Assembly: GCA_946618265.1 (NCBI GenBank)
Contig: CAMOLA010000064.1
Location: 1 to 11,514, forward strand
Reading direction: 5' to 3'
Length of the DNA: 11,514 nt
DNA from: an uncultured Eggerthellaceae bacterium
GTDB lineage: Bacteria; Actinomycetota; Coriobacteriia; Coriobacteriales; Eggerthellaceae
The notes under the pieces are model-generated. The model was given only the letters and a program-made list of their open reading frames with translations. It was not told where the DNA came from and made no database searches. The position numbers and the translations under genes are program-made. The stretch's first letter is position 1. Each line of letters opens with the position of its first letter. Below are positions 1-4,872 of the stretch, piece by piece.

Positions 1-55
1 TGTTCTGGCTCACCCCCATCGCCGCCAACCTCAGGATCTCTCTGTACTTGACCAT
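1..55 (-). CDS. istA: IS21-family transposase IstA, N-terminal fragment cut by window edge
   Basis: Eighteen codons are visible, reading MVKYREILRLAAMGVSQN, which closely matches the start of IS21-family IstA transposases (helix-turn-helix region, normally followed by R.IA...G.SR.TV). IstA is the DDE-type transposase that, with the ATPase IstB, inserts the element. The start is the ATG at 55-53, preceded on the minus strand by an AGAAAGGAAAG ribosome binding stretch. The catalytic domain and istB would lie left of position 1, so intactness cannot be judged. Confidence 0.75.
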   Translation of the reverse strand, partial: MVKYREILRLAAMGVSQN

Positions 56-118
56 TTTCTTTCCTTTCTCTCGATGGCCAACGGCGCCCCTTTGGCGCCA
101 AATCGATTCTAAGAAAGG

Positions 119-139
119 AAAAAGCCCGGAAACCGGGCT
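119..139 (-). terminator. Rho-independent terminator pointing into istA
   Basis: AGCCCGG (123-129) and CCGGGCT (133-139) form a 7-bp stem around AAA. On the minus strand the stem is followed by five T residues (123-119). It would stop transcription entering the insertion sequence from outside, upstream of istA, a common way for such elements to avoid read-in transcription. Confidence 0.6.
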
Positions 140-156
140 CTGGATATCGGCGAAGC

Positions 157-390
157 GTGGAACGCCTATCGGCGCATCGTGGAATAGCTATCGGTTATGC
201 GTACTGTACGCACACTGAAATGATAACGGTTCGGCATGGTAGCGATGAGGATGAGCTGGGCATAATCTTCAATGCCTGGGAGAAAGACGATATGGTAAGC
301 GTTAAGGATCCTTGGAACGGAATCAACAACCTTACCGCATTTGACGATATCGAATCCATCGTCTCTCTGTTCGAGGATATCGTCGCCTAA
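157..390 (+). CDS. Hypothetical ORF, probably 5'-truncated by the IS
   Basis: The open frame ends at TAA 388-390 and is followed 22 bases later by a strong terminator, so the 3' end looks genuine. A GTG at 157 allows 77 residues, but 157 to about 214 lies inside the repeat-bearing end of the IS21-type element, and no ribosome binding site precedes it. The likely host-derived part starts near 215, with an ATG at 220 (56 residues), and contains HGSDEDELGIIFNAWEKDD followed by an acidic tail. Codon use is more AT-rich than in the right-hand genes. No family is recognised. It is probably the 3' remnant of a gene hit by the insertion, though a short intact gene is possible. Confidence 0.4.
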   Translation: MERLSAHRGIAIGYAYCTHTEMITVRHGSDEDELGIIFNAWEKDDMVSVKDPWNGINNLTAFDDIESIVSLFEDIVA

Positions 391-412
391 TGGAATTCCG
401 CCATTTTGCCAG

Positions 413-449
413 CGCGCCCTTTCTGGAGATGCCGGAAAGGGCGCGTTTT
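413..449 (+). terminator. Strong rho-independent terminator
   Basis: CGCGCCCTTTC (413-423) pairs perfectly with GAAAGGGCGCG (435-445). A wobble and two more G-C pairs extend the stem towards the AGATG loop, and TTTT follows at 446-449. It ends transcription of the short plus-strand ORF stopping at 390. Confidence 0.85.
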
Positions 450-541
450 GTGCGGTGCCTTAAGTTAATCGTTTCTACCCTGAATCACGGTATGCGTCCG
501 TTTCGCCTTCGCGTTTCGTTTCGGCTAAACGAGCGTTTAAC

Positions 542-1222
542 CTAAAGGTAAAAGGTCTTGTATGTAATCGAACGAAGCTTCGAGCCTTTGAGCATCTTTT
601 TCTTCACGTATTTTGAGGCCTTTTTCTTGGACACGTTCCCTTTGCCCTTTACCCAATAGTATGAGCTGTTCGCGAGATACGTGTCGTTCTTGTCGTGGGT
701 GTACATTGTTGCCACGTGGGCGAATTTCTTGCCGTTCCATTTGTAGTAATCGTACGTTGCCGAGCCGCAAAAGTCGGGTTCAATCCTGCAGAAAACCTTT
801 GCTTTCGGAGAGATTTTGTAACTGCTCGAACCCGTCATTGCCTTATTGACGCGTTTCACCTTTCCGTTCTTGAACGTATAAACCTCCGGAAACCCGCCGA
901 CGATCATCTCGTCGGTTCCGTCGCGGTTTAAGTCGACGAACTTGTATCTGACGTACCCGAGCCAGCTCTTTTTGGCGAGGTTCTTGAGCTTTTTCTTGTA
1001 GGCCGCATGGGCCTTGTTGCCGGATTGCGCCGTGACGGTGCTGGTTGGTTTGGCGTAGTCGTAGCTTGCTGGATTGGCCGCGTATGCGCGTCCGACGCCG
1101 GAAGGGGCGTCGGATCTTATCGGTAGGGTTCCTAACAAGCAGGAAGCGAGGATGGCTACCGCCATTACAACGATTGCTCCAACCAAACGACCTGCGATTT
1201 TACTCTCAGTTTTGCAAGCCAT
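542..1222 (-). CDS. Secreted protein with a calcium-loop-like DxNxDGxxE motif
   Basis: A 226-residue protein with a long signal peptide: charged start (MACKTESK), hydrophobic core (about residues 13-33), and an AYA-A cleavage site near 48/49. The mature part is lysine- and tyrosine-rich. It carries FVDLNRDGTDEMIVGG around residues 95-110, which resembles the DxNxDGxxE loops of dockerin and EF-hand-like or FG-GAP-like extracellular proteins. Two cysteines follow at about 144 and 152. The start chosen is the ATG at 1222, with AGAAAGG nine bases upstream. An in-frame ATG at 1312 adds 30 residues that do not look like part of a signal peptide. The gene diverges from the lipoprotein gene at 1701. 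Function unknown; probably extracellular or wall-associated. Confidence 0.7.
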   Translation of the reverse strand: MACKTESKIAGRLVGAIVVMAVAILASCLLGTLPIRSDAPSGVGRAYAANPASYDYAKPTSTVTAQSGNKAHAAYKKKLKNLAKKSWLGYVRYKFVDLNRDGTDEMIVGGFPEVYTFKNGKVKRVNKAMTGSSSYKISPKAKVFCRIEPDFCGSATYDYYKWNGKKFAHVATMYTHDKNDTYLANSSYYWVKGKGNVSKKKASKYVKKKMLKGSKLRSITYKTFYL

Positions 1223-1378
1223 TTCCTTGTGCCTTTCTGTGATAAGCCTCGCCCGCCGGTGGGCCATACAATCCGCGCAATCGTCGGCTGTCAATTGCCG
1301 ATACTCGGTCATTGAGTAATGCGATTCCTCCAGATTTCATAGAATCAAGCTTAGAGTAGTCCAGCGAGGGCACGCGAG

Positions 1379-1392
1379 CTGTTGCGCAACAG
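1379..1392. promoter_or_regulatory. 14-bp palindrome, possible operator
   Basis: CTGTTGCGCAACAG is a perfect inverted repeat in the divergent region. A near-identical site, CTGTTGTACAACAG, lies at 4178-4191 upstream of another secreted-protein gene, which suggests a shared regulator site. No regulator gene is visible in the window. Confidence 0.3.
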
Positions 1393-1630
1393 TGCTTTCT
1401 TTGGCTTGGTTGAGGATGTAGAAAAAGGCATCGAAGGCTCGCGTAAGGTTTGCCGTAACTATTGATTATTCGATGGAGGCGGCGAGGGGCTGACATGGTG
1501 CTTGAGGTGAACTGCGGCCGGTGCCTGGAACGCGCTGCGGCCGATTTTGGACACGGAATCGTGAAAGCGCGTTTTCGTGCGCTCTCCGGTGGCGCATGAG
1601 ATGTTAATTCGAGGTTGACCGGTCGAACAG

Positions 1631-1655
1631 CTTGGGAGCGTAGGGCTCCCTCAAG
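1631..1655 (+). promoter_or_regulatory. Leader stem-loop upstream of the lipoprotein gene
   Basis: GGGAGC (1634-1639) pairs with GCTCCC (1645-1650), and the outer CTT pairs with AAG across a two-base bulge. No T-tract follows, so it is more likely a leader structure or protein site than a terminator. It ends 45 bases before the start codon. Confidence 0.3.
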
Positions 1656-1700
1656 CTTGGGCGGTGAAAGGGCCGTCTGCGGGACGAGAAAGGATTCATC

Positions 1701-2648
1701 ATGAAACGCTATCGACAACTTCCCTCTATCCCAGGAGGTGCGCGGCTCGCTTGTATGCTGGCGGCTATGGCGGCGTGCCTTGCATTGCCCTTTTGCTTGC
1801 TCGGGTGCGGCGGTATTCAATCGGCGTCATCAGATTCCGAGGGTGTACCGGAGCTATCGGGATTGCAAGCGGCCTCTGATATGCCGACAGTTCTTCAGAT
1901 CGGTTTCCTGTTTTCACTGTGTCCAAACGAGCTGGAAGAATACCTCACGTCTTCGGGTTACGACAGTGTTGAGCTTGACGATGTCGTCAAAACGGATTCT
2001 GGTGAGGATCCGACAATCGCCGACATGTTCGTTGTCCAAAATTGCGGCAAGTGCTGGTATCCGAAATGGTACGCAGATTGCACGAAGTCGAGATCATGGC
2101 CTGATGACAAAGAGGAGGAATCTCGAGAGCGAGATACTGCCGTTGATGGTTATTTCGTAAGCGTTTGCGCCTACAATAAAGATGCGGCAAACAATTTAGA
2201 CGAGATCATTGGCGGAGGGCCGAATTGGAATGTCGAGTATAGACTCGGTCGAGATCAATTGCGCCATAACGAGCCGTTTTCATGCATTAAGGTTCGCGCC
2301 ACCGATGTTTTCCCAAGCCAAGCCGAAGCTTCGGCGGAATTGGCGGAGCAGGAAGCGGACCGACTCTTGGAATTCGCCCAGCTTGATCCTCCGTTGCATC
2401 ATAGCGTATGGCATTTCGAAGATCCGGACGAGCGTGGAGATGACAGCTTCGTTGCCTACAACATGGGAACCTGCACTGTCAACGGTTCAGAATGCTTCTA
2501 TATATTGTGGTGCAGCACGAAATCTTCTGGATACGAAATCAGCATGTTGTCCCTTGACGATATGTTAAAGGCCACCGGCACGAAAAGCGCATCGGATTTA
2601 ATTGATGCTTGGATAGGCGAGAATATGCATGGTAATCGGGTCGTATAG
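1701..2648 (+). CDS. Cysteine-rich lipoprotein of unknown function
   Basis: A 315-residue protein. The N-terminus has a basic start (MKRYR), a hydrophobic stretch (about residues 16-35) and the lipobox LLGC with Cys36, so it should be lipid-anchored on the outer face of the membrane. After a serine-rich linker the mature part contains nine further cysteines (74, 115, 118, 127, 156, 195, 258, 265, 271), including a CGKC pair at 115-118 next to aromatic residues (WYPKWYADC). The pattern suggests a disulfide-stabilised extracellular fold or a redox/metal site, but no family is recognised. The start is supported by AAAGGA (1689-1694) six bases before ATG. Codon use is AT-richer than in the right-hand operon, hinting at acquired DNA. 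It diverges from the secreted protein gene at 542-1222. Confidence 0.75.
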   Translation: MKRYRQLPSIPGGARLACMLAAMAACLALPFCLLGCGGIQSASSDSEGVPELSGLQAASDMPTVLQIGFLFSLCPNELEEYLTSSGYDSVELDDVVKTDSGEDPTIADMFVVQNCGKCWYPKWYADCTKSRSWPDDKEEESRERDTAVDGYFVSVCAYNKDAANNLDEIIGGGPNWNVEYRLGRDQLRHNEPFSCIKVRATDVFPSQAEASAELAEQEADRLLEFAQLDPPLHHSVWHFEDPDERGDDSFVAYNMGTCTVNGSECFYILWCSTKSSGYEISMLSLDDMLKATGTKSASDLIDAWIGENMHGNRVV

Positions 2649-2731
2649 ATGAAATTGGAATCGCCTTCCGGCAGCTTTCTATTTTGAGCGTTGCGAAGGG
2701 TTCCCGTGAAGCAAGGATCTTTCATGGTTCG

Positions 2732-2747
2732 AAGGGGACTCCCTTTT
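2732..2747 (+). terminator. Weak possible terminator of the lipoprotein gene
   Basis: AAGGG (2732-2736) and CCCTT (2741-2745) form a 5-bp stem with a GACT loop and a short T run, 84 bases after the lipoprotein stop codon. The stem is short, so the call is tentative. Confidence 0.25.
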
Positions 2748-3131
2748 GGGTTCCTTTAGGTCAAGCGGGCGTGTCCTCTTTGGGCTGTGCGGTGAGATTC
2801 TCGAGCGGGCGAAGTGTTCGCGGCGGCTGGCATGGGCGATTCGTTCGTGGTGGTAGGTAATCGCTTGCAACATGACGCCCCCCTTGCCTGTCTCATCTTC
2901 AGGGCGCTGGATCGATGCGCGCGCCCTTGCGTGAAGTGCTGTTGTTCAAGCTGCAATTGAGAATCACGGTAGCGAGCGTGCTCGATTATGAAACCTGCCT
3001 TTATTGGTGTCCTGAGCTATACGCAATAGGTTCTACTGCGATGTGCATAGTTGTGTTTGCGGTAGCCGCACGCGGAGGCTCCGGGGATTTGTTTATGTGC
3101 GGTCTTCGAAGAAGCGCGCTGTTGGTCTTAT

Positions 3132-3147
3132 CCATTACGCAATGGGG
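3132..3147. repeat. 16-bp near-copy of the palindrome core at 4781-4796
   Basis: CCATTACGCAATGGGG differs at one base from CCATTACGTAATGGGG inside the 30-bp palindrome upstream of the large lectin-hydrolase gene. The copy is an imperfect inverted repeat. It may be a second binding site of the same factor or a chance match. Confidence 0.3.
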
Positions 3148-3312
3148 CTTTGCAGGGTTTTGTAGAATCTCGTTCTAGGCATTTCGACTCAATTAGTTTC
3201 AGCTCTATTGGGTCATCAAAGATGCGTCTCTCTCCGTCCAGGAATCCTGGCGTATGGCGTCCAGCGCAAAGGGGCGGCAATTGGATTAACGGCGTGAGGC
3301 GTTGCGTACGAT

Positions 3313-3319
3313 AAGGAGG
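3313..3319 (+). promoter_or_regulatory. Ribosome binding site of the small membrane protein
   Basis: A canonical AAGGAGG seven bases before ATG 3327. It is the main evidence that this short gene is real, because the surrounding region is otherwise decayed. Confidence 0.7.
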
Positions 3320-3326
3320 CAAAGCT

Positions 3327-3551
3327 ATGAAAGTGGCAGCTTGTTTTATCGGCATGCTCGTTGCTGCCATAATTCAGACAGCATGCAAAATGAACGGCAT
3401 TATTCTAGGGGCTATTCCCGTGACGTTGTTGTATATGGCAGCGATAAGCTCTGCGCTTTGGTTGTGTGAGGCGTTTGTTCAAAAGAAGAACAAAGAACAA
3501 AACAGCAATCCTAGCGCATCTGATGGTGGCCCTGAATCCCCTCAAGGGTAA
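3327..3551 (+). CDS. Small two-helix membrane protein, hypothetical
   Basis: A 74-residue protein with two predicted membrane segments: about residues 4-19 (ACFIGMLVAAIIQTAC) and 25-50 (ending in the aromatic/charged AFVQKKNK). The C-terminal tail is short, polar and rich in Lys, Asn, Ser and Pro, and probably lies in the cytoplasm. The start is fixed by an optimal AAGGAGG at 3313-3319. No catalytic motif or known family is visible. It stands alone between two non-coding stretches on the same strand, with no clear terminator. Small hydrophobic proteins of this kind include toxins, holin-like proteins and accessory membrane subunits, but nothing here picks one. Confidence 0.6.
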   Translation: MKVAACFIGMLVAAIIQTACKMNGIILGAIPVTLLYMAAISSALWLCEAFVQKKNKEQNSNPSASDGGPESPQG

Positions 3552-4257
3552 AGCGCGAAGCATCTCGTCAGCTCCGGCTTCTTTCGTAAGCGCCAGGTTG
3601 TGCAATTGGTCAACGGCTTTGAGGTTCGTTGATACACGGAAGATACTTATGAATATTGGCGCGTGCGCCACCTCGCTAACATCCTCGTCTTCGACTTACT
3701 GGTAGTCGTGAATGGGAATGAATATTGGCATGTTACACAGCGCGGAGATGCGAGGTGTGTTGCAATCGAAGTCTTAGCAGCGTGCGGAATCGCCGTGACA
3801 TCAGCGTATTTGCGGAGAGTGTCCTTTCTTCGTTAAATGCTGAAGCCGTCGCGCCATATCTCGGCAATGCCGTGGGCGCGAATGATTCCGAAGATGGTTT
3901 CCAGCGTGCGTTTGATGTCCAAGGAGCCCCCGATGTTATCTGTGTGAGTGACCGACGTGATGTGGAGCCCTACGCCGCGAAGGCCTCAAAACTGCCCATC
4001 CCTCGAGCGCTTCCGCAACACCTTATCAAAGTAGCTCGGTTCATGAGGGTTCGTTTTCATTGGGATGTGCGAAATCGTTTTCAATGGGTGAGTGTCGCTA
4101 AGCATCGAATTGCGTTGATGTCTGCGGGCCGGGTCCCATGGAATCGCATCCAGATTATTCTGGCAGACGCGGACGGGCTGTTGTACAACAGCGCCATGGG
4201 AAGCGTTGGCAGAAAATGGAATCATGCGGCGGGCGTCGGCTTACGAGGAGGTCTCTC
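3552..4257. other. Decayed region with no supported intact gene
   Basis: Several open frames overlap on both strands and none has a ribosome binding site. On plus, a frame from 3725 runs 245 codons from a TTG but ends inside the next gene's sequence. On minus, the exactly antiparallel frame reads from 4225 to 3833 with one in-frame TGA at 3988-3986; its last part (ending RTLETIFGIIRAHG then IAEIWRDGFSI) looks protein-like. Another minus frame (3671-3405) reads VDQLHNLALTKEAGADEML. These are best taken as gene remnants. The stretch also holds a 12-bp direct repeat (ATGAATATTGGC at 3649-3660 and 3718-3729) and the palindrome at 4177-4192. Confidence 0.45.
4177..4192. promoter_or_regulatory. 16-bp palindrome, possible operator
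   Basis: GCTGTTGTACAACAGC is a perfect inverted repeat 65 bases upstream of the broken secreted-protein gene at 4258. Its 14-bp core differs from the palindrome at 1379-1392 only in the two central bases. A dimeric regulator site is the simplest reading. Confidence 0.35.
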
Positions 4258-4701
4258 ATGCAAGACGCAAAGTCATTCAAATTGTCCATGGCGCTGGCCA
4301 ATTCCCTGTCGCTCGTTCTCGGAGGTGTGTTCGTGTGTCTCGCGGTTTCCGAATCAGCCTTCGCAGAGTTGGCGAAGACGAAGGTGCACAAGTAGGTGGG
4401 CTGGTGCGCGGGCACCACGGGCAGTGTCAAGGCTAAGATATCCGGCAAGAAACTCGTCGTAAAGGAAAGGTCAAATACGGAGACCAGTCCCCATTACTCG
4501 ATCGATGGCTCGAAGAAGCGCTAGAAGGCCAAGCGCGTCTTCACGCTGACGATGAAGATGAAGTGCCGGGTGAGGGATGTAGCCTGGGGTGACGCGGTCA
4601 AGGATGCGATAGCAGGTTTACTGCTTACGACGCGCTTTGGCGGTAGGTATTCCACGATGCGCCGATGGTCTGGAACGGGCGCCGCTAAACCTTGGAGGTG
4701 A
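4258..4701 (+). pseudogene. Broken gene for a small secreted lysine-rich protein
   Basis: The start is well formed: AGGAGG ends nine bases before ATG 4258, followed by a good signal peptide (hydrophobic core about residues 11-30, SAFA-E cleavage near 36/37). The frame then meets TAG at 4393-4395 and again at 4522-4524, yet coding character continues past both (GSVKAKISGKKLVVKE, then KRVFTLTMKMKCRV), a pattern like small exported proteins of Coriobacteriia. Past about 4620 the frame probably also shifts, because VFHDAPMVW and TLEVMTDCAGIIT read in another frame up to about 4760. The formal stop in the first frame is TGA 4699-4701. It is most likely inactive; the first stop leaves a 45-residue product that is mainly signal peptide. 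Confidence 0.6.
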
Positions 4702-4772
4702 TGACCGATTGCGCCGGAATAATTACATGCTTCTTGCTGGTTAGCGCGTTTGCATTCTATTAGCGAACTGCT

Positions 4773-4802
4773 CTGTTTCCCCATTACGTAATGGGGAAAC
4801 AG
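4773..4802. promoter_or_regulatory. 30-bp perfect palindrome upstream of the lectin-hydrolase gene
   Basis: The arm CTGTTTCCCCATTAC (4773-4787) is followed directly by its exact reverse complement (4788-4802) with no spacer. It ends 70 bases before the chosen start codon at 4873 and 58 bases before the ribosome binding site. No T-tract follows, so it is not a standard terminator. As DNA it suits a dimeric or tetrameric repressor; as RNA it would form a long leader hairpin. A weak promoter-like pair lies just upstream (TTGCTG near 4735, TCTATT near 4757). Confidence 0.5.
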
Positions 4803-4860
4803 GTAATGCCCTACCATCTGAAGTTGCTGTATGAACGGCGTAGCATGGCTCGAGAGCTTC

Positions 4861-4865
4861 GGAGG
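4861..4865 (+). promoter_or_regulatory. Ribosome binding site that fixes the start of the large gene
   Basis: GGAGG seven bases before ATG 4873. The upstream in-frame ATG at 4831 has no such site and would put 14 residues in front of the signal peptide, so 4873 is preferred. Confidence 0.75.
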
Positions 4866-4872
4866 TGGAAGG

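Larger units (their letters stand above)
1..214 (-). mobile_element. Left end of an IS21-family insertion sequence (partial)
   Basis: The start of an IstA-type transposase reads leftward out of the window from 55. Behind it lies a 17-base motif CGTGGAANNNCTATCGG at 156-172 and again 22 bases on at 178-194 (14 of 17 identical), with a weaker third copy at 134-150. Short multiple repeats near each tip are a hallmark of IS21-family elements, where they bind the transposase. The outer tip is inferred at about 214, where the minus strand reads TGTGCGTACAGTACGCA, fitting the family's TG...CA ends. The exact boundary and the target duplication cannot be confirmed because the other end is outside the window. 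Confidence 0.65.
1223..1700. other. Divergent intergenic region between two exported-protein genes
   Basis: This 478-base stretch should carry the promoters of both flanking genes. No convincing -35/-10 pair could be fixed; a TTGACC sits at 1615-1620 without a good -10. It holds a 14-bp perfect palindrome at 1379-1392 and a stem-loop at 1631-1655. A minus-strand open frame crossing it (1206-1820) has no coding character and overlaps the lipoprotein start, so it is not annotated. Confidence 0.5.
2649..3326. other. Gene-poor stretch after the lipoprotein gene
   Basis: No gene with a ribosome binding site was found in these 678 bases. A weak plus-strand hairpin lies at 2732-2747. A plus-strand ORF at 2915-3178 (hydrophobic, no ribosome binding site) and a minus-strand ORF at 3128-3370 have some protein-like character but cannot be supported as genes; they may be decayed remnants. 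A 16-mer matching the core of the 4773-4802 palindrome lies at 3132-3147. Confidence 0.45.

Noticed and set aside
134..194. Regular 22-base spacing resembling a CRISPR array
   Set aside because: The repeats adjoin each other with no unique spacers and sit at the end of an IS21-type element.
481..541. Possible terminator after the minus-strand secreted protein gene
   Set aside because: The repeated GTTTCG motifs are direct rather than inverted, and the TAAAC/GTTTA stem is only 5 bp with no T-tract.
1206..1820. Minus-strand open frame of 204 codons
   Set aside because: It overlaps the well-supported start of the lipoprotein gene and crosses the intergenic region; no ribosome binding site and low-complexity Arg/Ser/Pro composition typical of an antisense frame.
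2915..3178. Plus-strand hydrophobic ORF of 87 codons
   Set aside because: No ribosome binding site and no recognisable membrane topology or family; coding signal too weak.
3725..4462. Plus-strand open frame of 245 codons from a TTG
   Set aside because: It has no ribosome binding site, mirrors another open frame on minus, and its end runs through the signal-peptide part of the gene at 4258 in a different frame. Kept only as part of the decayed-region description.
4831..4872. Earlier ATG for the large lectin-hydrolase gene
   Set aside because: It adds 14 residues before an otherwise normal signal peptide and lacks the GGAGG that precedes ATG 4873.
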